DNA from: Aequitasia blattaphilus
Lineage (GTDB): Bacteria > Bacillota > Clostridia > Lachnospirales > Lachnospiraceae
Direction of reading: 5' to 3'
Assembly: GCF_024721305.1 (NCBI RefSeq)
Contig: NZ_JAMXOD010000013.1
Coordinates: 40,798-104,797, forward strand
Length of the DNA stretch: 64,000 nucleotides
Shown piece after piece: positions 16,583-26,090 of the stretch; the first letter of the stretch is position 1, and each line of letters starts with the position of its first letter. Both the position numbers and the translations under genes were made by a program. Below the pieces are notes generated by a model that ran no database searches, had not been told where the DNA came from, and saw only the letters and a program-made list of their open reading frames with translations.

Positions 16583-18814
16583 ATGTATGCAGATGTTATT
16601 GTAGATATTACTCATGAAAAATTAGATAAAATATTTCAATATTCCATTCCAGAAAATCTAAAGAATAATCTTGTGATTGGATCAAAGGTTTTAATTCCTT
16701 TTGGCAAAGGAAATAAACTGATTCAGGGATATGTAATTGGACTTGGAGAAAAAACAAGTTATGATCCAACAAAGATTAAGGAAATTCACGCTCTTTCAGA
16801 AGAAGGAATTAATCCTTCTGAAAAACTCATCCGTCTTGCTGCCTGGATAAGAGAAGAATATGGCGGTACGATGATAGCAGCTCTAAAAACTGTCCTTCCC
16901 ATTAAAAAAAAGGAAAAAGAAAAAGAAGTAAAGAAGGTTACTTTAAGGGTTTCCAAAGAGGAAGGTGTAAAGTTATTAGAGGAGCTTTTAGGAAAGAATC
17001 AAAGAGCGAGGGTGCGTGTACTTTCTCTTTTATTAGATCAGAAAGAATGGGATCATAAAACGTTATTAACGAAGGCACAAGTATCTCTTGAGGTCTTAAG
17101 AAGCATGGAAAAAATGGGGATTTTATCCATGCAGACAACCAGAGTTTATCGCAAGGTATTACCGGAGGGTGCTGTAGGAAAGCAAGAGATTCATTTGAAT
17201 GAAGAGCAAGAAAAAATCATGCAGACCTTTCGCAGAGACCGGCAAGAAAGTACAAGAAAAACCTATTTGATTCATGGAATAACAGGAAGTGGAAAAACCC
17301 AAATATATATGGAAATGATTGATGAGGTTGTAAAAGAGGGAAAGCAGGCAATTCTTCTGATTCCAGAGATTTCTCTGACGTATCAGGTGGTTGGAAAATT
17401 TCAAAATCGTTTTAAAGAGAGAGTTGCAATTTTGAATTCAAAGCTTTCTCCAGGAGAACGCTGGGATCAAATGGAACGTGTAAGGCAGAAAGAGGTAGAT
17501 GTTATGATAGGTCCGCGGTCTGCGCTTTTCACACCTTTTGAGAACCTTGGCTTAATTGTGATTGATGAAGAACATGAACCCACCTATAAAAGCGAGCAGG
17601 TGCCACGCTACCACGCAAGAGAAGTGGCAATTCAAAGAGCAAAAGAGGAAGGCGCAGGAGTAGTATTAGGATCGGCAACACCATCTCTGGATTCATACTA
17701 TAAAGCAATGCAGGGTGAATACTCCCTTATGCAAATCGATAAAAGAGCAACCAAATCAAAACTTGCGGAAGTCGAAATTGTGGACATGACAAAAGAACTG
17801 AAAGAGGGAAACCGCTCGATTTTAAGCGACAGACTAAAGGAACTGATTGAGGATCGGCTGGAGAAAAAAGAACAAGTTATGCTTTTCTTAAATCGACGTG
17901 GATATGCAGGGTTCATATCTTGCAGAGCCTGTGGATATGTAGTAAAATGTCCCCATTGTGATGTGTCCTTGTCCTACCACAAAAAGAGCGGAAAACTAAT
18001 CTGCCACTATTGTGGGTATGAACAGGAAAATGTACATACATGTCCGGAATGTGGCTCCCCTTATATTGGAGGATTTAAAGCCGGTACACAACAAGTGGAA
18101 GAATTGATACAGAAGAAGTTTCCAACAGCCAGAGTTCTTCGCATGGATATGGATACCACAAGAAAGAAACATAGTTATGAGGAGATTTTAAAAGTCTTTG
18201 ATGAACAGAAGGCAGATATCTTAATTGGCACCCAGATGATTGTGAAAGGACATGATTTTCCCAAAGTAACTTTAGTTGGAATCTTAGCGGCGGACATGTC
18301 CCTTTATGGAAATGATTACCGTGCAGGAGAGCGAACCTTTCAGCTCCTTACCCAGGCAGCAGGAAGAGCAGGAAGAGGTGTGGATGGAGGAGAGGTAGTT
18401 ATACAGACCTATAGCCCGGAACATTACAGTATTGAGTTGGCGGCAAAGCAGGATTATCTTGGCTTCTACAAGAAGGAAATGGAATTCCGCAGGATGCTGT
18501 CTTATCCTCCAGTGGAAAATATGATGGCAGTTTTGATGACAGGAAGTGACGAAGAAAAATTGATGGTAGCGGCGAAATATTTAAAGGAATTTGTATTTCT
18601 TCTGAAAAATATTGAGAAACACCAAGTGATTGGGCCGGCACCTCCTTACATAGGAAAGCTCAAAGATACTTATCGACAAGTAATCTATATAAGAAGTGAG
18701 TCAAATAACGAATTAATTCACATAAAAGACAAAATGGAGGAGTATATTGATATCAACAAAGGTTTTCAGGAACTTTATATTCAATTTGATTTCAATCCTC
18801 TAAATGCATTTTAA
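16583..18814 (+). CDS. priA: Primosomal protein N' (replication restart helicase PriA)
   Basis: 3'-5' DNA helicase that reloads the replisome at stalled forks. The 743 residues show the N-terminal 3'-DNA-end binding domain (MYADVIVDITHEKLDKIFQY), helicase Walker A GITGSGKTQ, the DEEH box VIDEEHEPTYK, a cysteine-rich zinc region between helicase lobes (CRACGYVVKCPHC, CHYCG, CPECG) and the C-terminal PriA domain. Start at 16583 matches the family N-terminus. It opens a long same-strand run with def and fmt, the usual Firmicutes order. Confidence 0.96.
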   Translation: MYADVIVDITHEKLDKIFQYSIPENLKNNLVIGSKVLIPFGKGNKLIQGYVIGLGEKTSYDPTKIKEIHALSEEGINPSEKLIRLAAWIREEYGGTMIAALKTVLPIKKKEKEKEVKKVTLRVSKEEGVKLLEELLGKNQRARVRVLSLLLDQKEWDHKTLLTKAQVSLEVLRSMEKMGILSMQTTRVYRKVLPEGAVGKQEIHLNEEQEKIMQTFRRDRQESTRKTYLIHGITGSGKTQIYMEMIDEVVKEGKQAILLIPEISLTYQVVGKFQNRFKERVAILNSKLSPGERWDQMERVRQKEVDVMIGPRSALFTPFENLGLIVIDEEHEPTYKSEQVPRYHAREVAIQRAKEEGAGVVLGSATPSLDSYYKAMQGEYSLMQIDKRATKSKLAEVEIVDMTKELKEGNRSILSDRLKELIEDRLEKKEQVMLFLNRRGYAGFISCRACGYVVKCPHCDVSLSYHKKSGKLICHYCGYEQENVHTCPECGSPYIGGFKAGTQQVEELIQKKFPTARVLRMDMDTTRKKHSYEEILKVFDEQKADILIGTQMIVKGHDFPKVTLVGILAADMSLYGNDYRAGERTFQLLTQAAGRAGRGVDGGEVVIQTYSPEHYSIELAAKQDYLGFYKKEMEFRRMLSYPPVENMMAVLMTGSDEEKLMVAAKYLKEFVFLLKNIEKHQVIGPAPPYIGKLKDTYRQVIYIRSESNNELIHIKDKMEEYIDINKGFQELYIQFDFNPLNAF

Positions 18815-18837
18815 TATAAGAAAGGCAGGAAAATAAA

Positions 18838-19329
18838 ATGGCAACACGTATCATAAGAGAGTTGGGAGAACCGGTATTAAACAAGGCAGCAAAACCGGTG
18901 AAGGAAATAACGCCTCGTGTGAAGGAATTAATAGAGGATATGCTGGATACCATGTATGAAGCACATGGAGTTGGACTGGCAGCACCTCAGGTAGGGATTT
19001 TAAAACAAATCGTTGTAATTGATATCGGAGAAGGTCCCCTTATTTTAATCAATCCGGAGGTCATAGAAACGGAAGGGGAACAGACAGGTGAAGAGGGCTG
19101 CCTAAGTGTTCCGGGAAAGTATGGTATCGTAACGAGACCTCAGAAGGTTAAAGTTAGAGCTTATAATGAAAAGATGGAAGAATTTGAAATTGAAGGAGAA
19201 GATCTCCTGGCAAGAGCTTTCTGTCATGAGTTGGATCATTTATCAGGTAAAATGTATGTAGATATGGTATTAGACGGCCTGCATGATGTAGGAGAAGAGC
19301 CTCAGGAGGAGGTAGAAGAATGCGAATAA
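18838..19329 (+). CDS. def: Peptide deformylase
   Basis: Removes the formyl group from nascent protein N-termini. All three family motifs are visible: GVGLAAPQ (44-51), EGCLS (86-90, metal ligand C88) and HELDH (130-134). At 163 residues it is a type 1-length enzyme. AAGGCAGG precedes the ATG. Its end overlaps fmt by 10 bases, which ties deformylation and formylation together by translational coupling. Confidence 0.97.
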   Translation: MATRIIRELGEPVLNKAAKPVKEITPRVKELIEDMLDTMYEAHGVGLAAPQVGILKQIVVIDIGEGPLILINPEVIETEGEQTGEEGCLSVPGKYGIVTRPQKVKVRAYNEKMEEFEIEGEDLLARAFCHELDHLSGKMYVDMVLDGLHDVGEEPQEEVEECE

Positions 19330-20252
19330 TCTTTATGGGAACACCGGATTTTTCAGTGCCTGTATTAAAGGCATTAATGGACAATGGCCATGAAGTGGTT
19401 TTGGCTGTTACACAGCCGGACAAACAACGGGGAAGAGGGAAAAAAGTGACTTATTCCCCAGTAAAAGAAGAGGCACTGGCTCGTGATATTCCAGTATTTC
19501 AGCCAAAGAAAATACGAGAGGAAGAAAATATAGAGTTTTTAAAGAAGTACGAAGCAGATGTGATGGTTGTAGTGGCCTTTGGCCAGATTTTACCAAAAGC
19601 CATTTTGGAAATGACTCCATACGGATGTATTAATGTCCACGCTTCCTTGCTGCCGAAGTACAGAGGAGCCGCTCCGATACAATGGGCTGTTTTGGAAGGC
19701 GAAAAAGTTTCAGGAGTCACCATTATGCAGATGGATGAAGGACTGGATACCGGGGATATGCTTTTGAAAAAAGAAGTAGAGCTTACAGCTACAGAGACTT
19801 ATGAAAGCCTTCATGATAAGCTTAGCCCTTTGGGCGCAGAGGCTCTAATTGAAACATTGAAGCAAGTGGAAGAGGGAGAGGTAAAGCCAGTTCCCCAAGG
19901 AGAAACACCAACCCCATACGCTCGTATGATTGAAAAAGAGATGGGAAATATTGACTGGTGCAAAGATGCCATTCAGGTTGACCGCTTAATCAGAGGGTTG
20001 AACCCCTGGCCTTCGGCATATACGATGTTAGAGGATAAAGTCATGAAAGTATGGAAGGGCGAGGTCTTAACAGAGGATTTGGGAAAATCTCCAGGAGAGA
20101 TTGTAAGAGTCGATAAAGATGGTTTGGTGGTGCAGACTGGTAAGGGCTGCATTAAGATAACAGAGCTTCAGGTTCCAGGAAAAAAGAGGATGCTGGCTTC
20201 AGCTTTCCTATTAGGATATAAAGTACCTGTTCATACAGTGTTAACACAATAA
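19320..20252 (+). CDS. fmt: Methionyl-tRNA formyltransferase
   Basis: Formylates initiator Met-tRNA using 10-formyltetrahydrofolate. The 310 residues contain the formyl-transferase motif HASLLPKYRGAAPI and SGVTIMQMDEGLDTGDML, followed by the C-terminal tRNA-binding OB domain. The ribosome binding site GGAGGAGG lies within the def coding end. It is the normal partner gene of def. Confidence 0.97.
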   Translation: MRIIFMGTPDFSVPVLKALMDNGHEVVLAVTQPDKQRGRGKKVTYSPVKEEALARDIPVFQPKKIREEENIEFLKKYEADVMVVVAFGQILPKAILEMTPYGCINVHASLLPKYRGAAPIQWAVLEGEKVSGVTIMQMDEGLDTGDMLLKKEVELTATETYESLHDKLSPLGAEALIETLKQVEEGEVKPVPQGETPTPYARMIEKEMGNIDWCKDAIQVDRLIRGLNPWPSAYTMLEDKVMKVWKGEVLTEDLGKSPGEIVRVDKDGLVVQTGKGCIKITELQVPGKKRMLASAFLLGYKVPVHTVLTQ

Positions 20253-20266
20253 GAGAGGAAGATTTT

Positions 20267-20962
20267 ATGTTTTGGTTTTGGGATTCAACGTATATTTTAG
20301 TGATTATTGGAATGGTTATTTGTCTGATTGCTTCTTCTAAAATGAATGCTACCTTTTCAAGGTATTCGAAGGTAAGAAGCAGAAGCGGAATGACGGGGGC
20401 ACAGGCTGCACAGAGAGTCTTGCAAAGTGCTGGAATTTATGATGTAAAGATTGAGCATGTGAGAGGGAATTTATCGGACCACTATGATCCAAGAGGGAAG
20501 GTTTTAAGACTGTCTGATTCCACCTACAACTCTACATCGGTTGCAGCAATTGGCGTTGCAGCTCATGAATGTGGTCATGCGATGCAGGACGCAAAAGGAT
20601 ATGTACCTCTTCGATTAAGAGCTTCGTTGGTTCCAGTGGCCAATATTGGCAGTACCCTTGCCTGGCCATTGATTTTAATCGGTCTGATTTTTAATGGTCA
20701 GTCATCCATGCTGTTTATTAACCTTGGAATCCTGCTATTTTGTGGAGCAGTGCTTTTTCAAGTTGTCACTCTTCCTGTGGAATTCAATGCTTCAGCAAGA
20801 GCACTGCAATGTGTTGGGAGTACAGGCCTTCTGTATGATGATGAAGTTGTTATGACCAAGAAGGTATTACAGGCGGCTGCAATGACCTATGTTGCAAGTG
20901 CGGCATCCTCTATTTTACAGTTGCTTAGATTATTGATTTTAACTGGAAACAGACGAGATTAG
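20267..20962 (+). CDS. Membrane zinc metallopeptidase (YugP-like, Peptidase_membr)
   Basis: 231 residues with an N-terminal transmembrane helix, a HECGH zinc motif (100-104, HExxH) in AAHECGHAMQDA, and two or three further hydrophobic segments. The fold follows the DUF/peptidase family of B. subtilis YugP. The substrate is unknown. It lies between fmt and rsmB in the same run, a common Clostridia arrangement. Confidence 0.9.
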   Translation: MFWFWDSTYILVIIGMVICLIASSKMNATFSRYSKVRSRSGMTGAQAAQRVLQSAGIYDVKIEHVRGNLSDHYDPRGKVLRLSDSTYNSTSVAAIGVAAHECGHAMQDAKGYVPLRLRASLVPVANIGSTLAWPLILIGLIFNGQSSMLFINLGILLFCGAVLFQVVTLPVEFNASARALQCVGSTGLLYDDEVVMTKKVLQAAAMTYVASAASSILQLLRLLILTGNRRD

Positions 20963-20974
20963 AAGGAGATAAAT

Positions 20975-22270
20975 GTGGCAAATACAGTAAATAATCGAGA
21001 AGTGATACTGGATACAATGCTTCTGATAACCAAAGAGGGAAAGCATTCCCATATTGCACTTCGGGGAGTGCTTGATAAATATCAATACTTAGAAAAAAAG
21101 GAGCGTGCCTTTATTACAAGAGTAGTAAATGGCACGCTTGAACGCATGATAGAATTAGACTATGTGATTTCTCTTTTTATTAACTTGAAAATCAATAAGT
21201 TAAAGCCGGTTATCCGAGCTATTTTAGAAACAGGAGTTTTCCAGATTCTGTATATGGATGGGATACCAGACAGTGCAGTATGCAATGAAGCGGTTAAATT
21301 GGCGAATCAAAGAGGGTTTCGCAATTTAAAAGGCTTTGTGAATGGAGTCCTGCGGAATGTAGCCAGAAAAAAGGAAGAAATCTCTTATCCAAATCTTGCA
21401 GTACGCTACTCTCTGCCGGAATGGATTGTTAAGATGTGGGAAGAAAGCTATACAGAACAAGAAATTGAAGTGATGGGTGCCTACTTTCTTGCGGAGAAGC
21501 CTTTTAGTATTCGATTTGATCCGGAAAGAATTCAAAAAGAACAACTGATTAAGCTTCTCAAAGAAGAAGAGATAGAGTCAGAAGAAATTCCAGGGTATTC
21601 AGATGCTCTTTATCTAAAGAACATTGATTATTTAGGCAAACTGAAAAGTTTTCAAGAGGGTCTTTTCTACGTACAGGATATTAGTTCGATGGAAGTGGGA
21701 AGATGGGCGCAACCTCAAAATGGAGATTACTGTATTGACTTGTGTGGTGCTCCCGGAGGGAAAACAATACATTTGAGTCAGCTTCTTAAAGGAAGTGGAA
21801 TGGTGGATTGCCGAGACGTGTCTGAATATAAGGTGGACTTAATTCGAGAGAATCTAAAGAAAAGCCACATAGACAATGTGAAGGTAAAAGTCTTTGATGC
21901 AAGGCTGCTGGATGAAGACATTATAGACAAGGGAGATATTGTGATTGCAGATTTGCCTTGTTCTGGTCTGGGTGTATTGAACCGAAAGCCGGACATAAAA
22001 TATCATTTAACAGAAGAAGGGCTGGTAAGCCTTGTTGAATTGCAAAGAGAGATATTAAAAAATGCAAGGAAATATGTAAAACCAGGTGGGAAACTCATCT
22101 ATTCTACTTGTACAGTGAATAAAAAAGAAAATGAAGAGAATACAAGCTGGTTTCTTGAAAACAATTCGGATTTTAAGTTAATACGTGAAAAACAGCGTAT
22201 TCCAGGTGTTGATATGGGAGATGGATTCTATCTGGCCCAGTTTCAAAAGGAGAAACATGACGAAGATTGA
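20975..22270 (+). CDS. rsmB: 16S rRNA (cytosine(967)-C(5))-methyltransferase
   Basis: Methylates C967 of 16S rRNA. The 431 residues have an N-terminal NusB-like RNA-binding domain (residues 1-140) and a SAM-dependent domain with CIDLCGAPGGKT, ADLPCSGLG and the catalytic cysteine motif YSTCTVNKKENEE. The start is a GTG at 20975 with AAGGAGAT upstream. The 3' end overlaps rlmN by 14 bases. Confidence 0.95.
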   Translation: MANTVNNREVILDTMLLITKEGKHSHIALRGVLDKYQYLEKKERAFITRVVNGTLERMIELDYVISLFINLKINKLKPVIRAILETGVFQILYMDGIPDSAVCNEAVKLANQRGFRNLKGFVNGVLRNVARKKEEISYPNLAVRYSLPEWIVKMWEESYTEQEIEVMGAYFLAEKPFSIRFDPERIQKEQLIKLLKEEEIESEEIPGYSDALYLKNIDYLGKLKSFQEGLFYVQDISSMEVGRWAQPQNGDYCIDLCGAPGGKTIHLSQLLKGSGMVDCRDVSEYKVDLIRENLKKSHIDNVKVKVFDARLLDEDIIDKGDIVIADLPCSGLGVLNRKPDIKYHLTEEGLVSLVELQREILKNARKYVKPGGKLIYSTCTVNKKENEENTSWFLENNSDFKLIREKQRIPGVDMGDGFYLAQFQKEKHDED

Positions 22271-23309
22271 TATATGTTCTTACAATTTAGAAGAGCTGAT
22301 ACAGGAACTAAAAAATATAGGTGAAAAGAGCTTTCGGGGAAAACAGATTTATGAATGGCTTCATATTAAGCTGGTCTCAGATTTTGACGAAATGACAAAT
22401 CTCTCAAAGGATCTCAGGAATAAGCTAAAGGAGTCCTATCAAATTTGTAAAATGAAAAAAGTTGCTCAGCAGATTTCAAAGAAAGATGGAACCAGGAAAT
22501 ATTTGTTTGAGTTGGAAGATAAGAATGTAATTGAAAGTGTATTAATGAGTTATGATTACGGGAATTCTATTTGTATTTCGTCTCAAGTTGGCTGCAAGAT
22601 GGGCTGTCGGTTTTGTGCTTCGACAATTGGTGGATTGAAACGTAATTTAAGAACCTCTGAAATGCTTCGGCAAATCTATGAGGTACAAAAAGAGCTGGGT
22701 GAAAGGATTTCCAATGTTGTCATTATGGGAACCGGAGAGCCTATGGATAACTATGATAATTTTGTAAAATTTGTTCGAATGATTAGTGATTCTAATGGGT
22801 TGTGTATCAGTCAACGTAATATAACCGTATCCACTTGTGGTCTGGTTCCGGAAATGAAGAAGCTCTCGAAAGAAGGCTTTCAGATAACATTGGCCTTGTC
22901 CCTGCATGGGGCAACCCAGGAAAAGAGAAAAGAACTGATGCCAATTGCAAATCAGTATTCCATTGACGAGGTATTATCTGCCTGTGAAAATTATTTTAAA
23001 GTAACAGGGAGACGTGTGTCTTTGGAGTATTCATTAGTGAAGGGTGTTAATGATACAGAAGAGTCAGCAAGAGATTTGATTCGCTTAATAGGAGGGAAGG
23101 GTTATCATTTAAATCTGATTCCGGTGAACCCGGTAAAAGAGAGACAATATGAGAAGCCAGACCCTAAAAATGCTCTTGCTTTTAAAAATAAACTTGAAAA
23201 AAACGGAATAAATGTTACTATTAGAAGGGAAAGAGGCTCGGATATTGATGGAGCCTGCGGTCAGCTAAGGCATCGTTTCCTGGCTGATGAGGAGGATGAC
23301 AATAAATGA
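22257..23309 (+). CDS. rlmN: Dual-specificity 23S rRNA/tRNA adenine C2-methyltransferase RlmN
   Basis: Radical-SAM enzyme methylating A2503 of 23S rRNA and A37 of some tRNAs. The radical-SAM cluster motif is CKMGCRFC (C-x3-C-x2-C) and the methyl-carrying cysteine is in GACGQL near the C-terminus. The frame is open from 22185, but AAAGGAG at 22246-22252 and family alignment place the start at 22257, giving about 350 residues. It overlaps both rsmB and the phosphatase gene (ATGA-type overlap at 23306). Confidence 0.95.
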   Translation: MTKIDICSYNLEELIQELKNIGEKSFRGKQIYEWLHIKLVSDFDEMTNLSKDLRNKLKESYQICKMKKVAQQISKKDGTRKYLFELEDKNVIESVLMSYDYGNSICISSQVGCKMGCRFCASTIGGLKRNLRTSEMLRQIYEVQKELGERISNVVIMGTGEPMDNYDNFVKFVRMISDSNGLCISQRNITVSTCGLVPEMKKLSKEGFQITLALSLHGATQEKRKELMPIANQYSIDEVLSACENYFKVTGRRVSLEYSLVKGVNDTEESARDLIRLIGGKGYHLNLIPVNPVKERQYEKPDPKNALAFKNKLEKNGINVTIRRERGSDIDGACGQLRHRFLADEEDDNK

Positions 23310-24052
23310 AACAGTATGCAATGACTGATGTAGGAAGAAAAAGAGAAATAAATCAGGATTCTGTATATGTGACCGACAAAAAAATTGGACCCTTCCCAAA
23401 CTTATTAGCAGTAGCAGATGGAATGGGTGGTCATAAAGCTGGTGATTTTGCGTCCAAATACGCAATCAATGTTTTCAAGAGCGAACTGGCAAAGACAACA
23501 TATAAAAATCCAGAAGAAATACTTAGAACTATTGCAATTACAGTAAATGATAAAGTAGTACAACAGGCACAAGAAGATATAAAGCTAGAGGGTATGGGTA
23601 CGACTCTGGTGGTAGCAACAGTGATTGGAAGTACCTTATATTTTGCCAATGTGGGAGATAGCAGATTATACTTAATTAATGAAAAGATTATTCAGCTTTC
23701 CAAAGATCACTCTTTAGTAGAAGAAATGGTTCGGCTGGGAGGTATTAAAGCAGAAGAAGCAAAATATCATCCAGATAAAAACATCATTACAAGAGCAATT
23801 GGAGTAAAGGATTCTGTTGAAGCAGATGTATATGAATACAGCTTGAAAAAGGGCGATATTATTTTAATGTGTACAGACGGATTGAGTAATATGGTAGAAG
23901 ATGAAGACATGTTTGATATTGTCAAAGGGTCAAGAGACCTGGTTGAAGCAGTTCATATGCTGGTTGAGAAAGCGAATAGTAATGGTGGGAGAGATAATAT
24001 AGGAGTGGTAATGGCAGAACCACTTGCAGATGAGGTGAAAATAAGTGAGTAA
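23306..24052 (+). CDS. stp: PP2C-family serine/threonine phosphatase (Stp/PrpC)
   Basis: Dephosphorylates the targets of the neighbouring PASTA kinase and the kinase itself. The 248 residues show the PP2C metal motifs: DVGRKREINQD near the N-terminus, VADGMGGHKAG, NVGDSRLYL, CTDGLSNMV and GGRDNIGVV. Gene order rlmN-stp-prkC-rsgA is standard in Firmicutes. It overlaps the kinase gene by 8 bases. Confidence 0.95.
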   Translation: MKQYAMTDVGRKREINQDSVYVTDKKIGPFPNLLAVADGMGGHKAGDFASKYAINVFKSELAKTTYKNPEEILRTIAITVNDKVVQQAQEDIKLEGMGTTLVVATVIGSTLYFANVGDSRLYLINEKIIQLSKDHSLVEEMVRLGGIKAEEAKYHPDKNIITRAIGVKDSVEADVYEYSLKKGDIILMCTDGLSNMVEDEDMFDIVKGSRDLVEAVHMLVEKANSNGGRDNIGVVMAEPLADEVKISE

Positions 24053-26069
24053 AGGCATATTTCTTGGAAAACGATACGAGGTACTTAGTAAAATTGGTGC
24101 CGGCGGTATGGCGGATGTGTATAAAGGAAAAGACCATATGCTCAACCGGTTTATCGCAATTAAAGTATTGAAAAAAGAATTTAGAGAAGATAAAACATTT
24201 GTGGAAAAGTTTAATTCTGAGGCTCAGGCAGCAGCGGGACTTACGAACCCTAACATTGTCAATGTCTATGATGTTGGTGAAGACAGAGGACTTCATTATA
24301 TGGTTATGGAATTGGTAGAAGGGGCCACGTTAAAAGAATATATACGAAAGAAAGGCAGACTTTCTTTTAAAGAAACCATTAGTATTGCAATTCAAATGTG
24401 TAATGGGATTAATGCGGCTCATGAAGCAGGGCTTATTCATAGAGACATTAAACCTCAGAATATTATTATATCCCAAGAGGGAAAAGTGAAGGTAACAGAT
24501 TTTGGAATCGCAAAAGCAATTACCTCCAACACGATTTCTTCCAATGCTATGGGCTCTGTTCATTACACCTCTCCAGAGCAGGCCAGAGGTGGATATAGTG
24601 ATATGCGCAGTGATATCTATTCCATGGGAATTACAATTTATGAGATGGTAACAGGTGAGGTTCCCTTTGATGGAGAATCAACGGTGGCTGTTGCAATGAA
24701 GCAGCTGCGGGAAGAAATGCCACTTCCATCGGATAAGGTACCGAACATTCCTTTTGCGTTGGAGCAGATTATCTTAAAATGTACTTTGAAAAGCGCGGAG
24801 AGAAGATATGCTGACACGCAAGAGTTGGCCGAAGATTTAAAACTGGCATTGACAGACCCGGATGGAGATTTTGTAGATATTGCACCTTTGAGAAATGCAG
24901 ATACAATTATGATATCAGAAGAAGAATTAGATGATATCAAGCATCAATATGACGATTTGGATGAGGACGAGGATTACGATGAGGAATATGACGACTTAGA
25001 CGGTGAATACAATATCAAATTAAAGAAAAAGAATGATAATAAGGTCAATCCAAAGATGAATCGTGTGATGAAGGTTCTTACAATTGCAGTAGCAGTTATT
25101 ATATTAATTGTCTTAATTTTTGTGATTGGCAGAGCGGTGGGATTCTTCAATTTTGGACCAGACATTTCCACAGAGAGTTCCACAGAAAACGTTACAGTGC
25201 CTAATATATTGGGGATGACAGAGGAAGAAGCGAAAGCAGCTCTTAAGAAGAAGGATTTGGGTCTAAAGATAACGAAAAAGGAAGGCTCTACAGAATATGA
25301 AGAAGGATTGATATCAGCCCAGACTCCAGGAAAAGATGAAAAGGTTAAAAAGAATTCCAAAGTTGAGGTTGTAATCAGCAGCGGACTTGTAGGGGTTGAG
25401 ATAGAGATACCAAATGTTGTAGGACTCTCAGAGTCAGCGGCAGAACAGGCTTTAAGCAATGCTGGATTTACGAAAATCAGTAAAGAGAGTGCCAATAGTG
25501 ACTCTGTAGAAAGCGGTAATGTTATTTCGACAAATCCTACTGCTGGTGCCAAAGCTACAAAGGATGCAACAATTACTATGACGGTAAGTCTGGGGGCGAA
25601 AAAGCCGGATAAGGTAGAGGTTCCAAACGTTGTAGGAACGGATGAGGCAAGTGCAATTGCTGCAATTGAAAATGTAGGACTTAAGGTAAATCTTAAACGT
25701 GCAAACAGCAGAGATGTGGAAAGTGGATTGGTGATTTCCCAGGATCCTGCAAGTGGGAAGAAAGATCCAGGGACCACTGTTACCATTACAGTAAGTACAG
25801 GACCTGAAAATGTAACGGTTCCAAGTTTGGCTGGATATTCTTTGGAAGCTGCCAAGTCTGCACTTACCAATGTAGGGTTGACTTGGGAAGTGACATATGA
25901 GAAAAGTGATACCGTGACGGCAGGAATGGTGATTTCTTGTAGTCCTGAAAGTGGAGAAAGTGCTCCAGCTGGAAGCAGTGTTAATATTGTGATAAGTGAC
26001 GGACCAGAAACACCGACACCGACGCCGACACCAGATCCGGAACCAACAAACCCGACAGGGAATGAATAA
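24045..26069 (+). CDS. prkC: PASTA-domain serine/threonine protein kinase (PrkC/Stk)
   Basis: Membrane sensor kinase responding to muropeptides or lipid II and controlling growth and cell-wall functions. The 674 residues show: kinase domain 10-270 with glycine loop GAGGMADVY, AIKVLKK lysine, catalytic HRDIKPQN and DFGIAK; an acidic juxtamembrane stretch; one transmembrane helix (about 345-368); four extracellular PASTA repeats, each starting with VPN or VPS; and a Thr/Pro tail. The start is GTG at 24045. Strong acidic low-complexity DEDED residues precede the helix. Confidence 0.96.
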   Translation: MSKGIFLGKRYEVLSKIGAGGMADVYKGKDHMLNRFIAIKVLKKEFREDKTFVEKFNSEAQAAAGLTNPNIVNVYDVGEDRGLHYMVMELVEGATLKEYIRKKGRLSFKETISIAIQMCNGINAAHEAGLIHRDIKPQNIIISQEGKVKVTDFGIAKAITSNTISSNAMGSVHYTSPEQARGGYSDMRSDIYSMGITIYEMVTGEVPFDGESTVAVAMKQLREEMPLPSDKVPNIPFALEQIILKCTLKSAERRYADTQELAEDLKLALTDPDGDFVDIAPLRNADTIMISEEELDDIKHQYDDLDEDEDYDEEYDDLDGEYNIKLKKKNDNKVNPKMNRVMKVLTIAVAVIILIVLIFVIGRAVGFFNFGPDISTESSTENVTVPNILGMTEEEAKAALKKKDLGLKITKKEGSTEYEEGLISAQTPGKDEKVKKNSKVEVVISSGLVGVEIEIPNVVGLSESAAEQALSNAGFTKISKESANSDSVESGNVISTNPTAGAKATKDATITMTVSLGAKKPDKVEVPNVVGTDEASAIAAIENVGLKVNLKRANSRDVESGLVISQDPASGKKDPGTTVTITVSTGPENVTVPSLAGYSLEAAKSALTNVGLTWEVTYEKSDTVTAGMVISCSPESGESAPAGSSVNIVISDGPETPTPTPTPDPEPTNPTGNE

Positions 26070-26090
26070 GAAGCATATTGAAGGGGAAAG

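Noticed and set aside
22185-22256. N-terminal extension of rlmN inside rsmB
   Set aside because: No ribosome binding site; AAAGGAG fits the ATG at 22257, where RlmN proteins normally begin.
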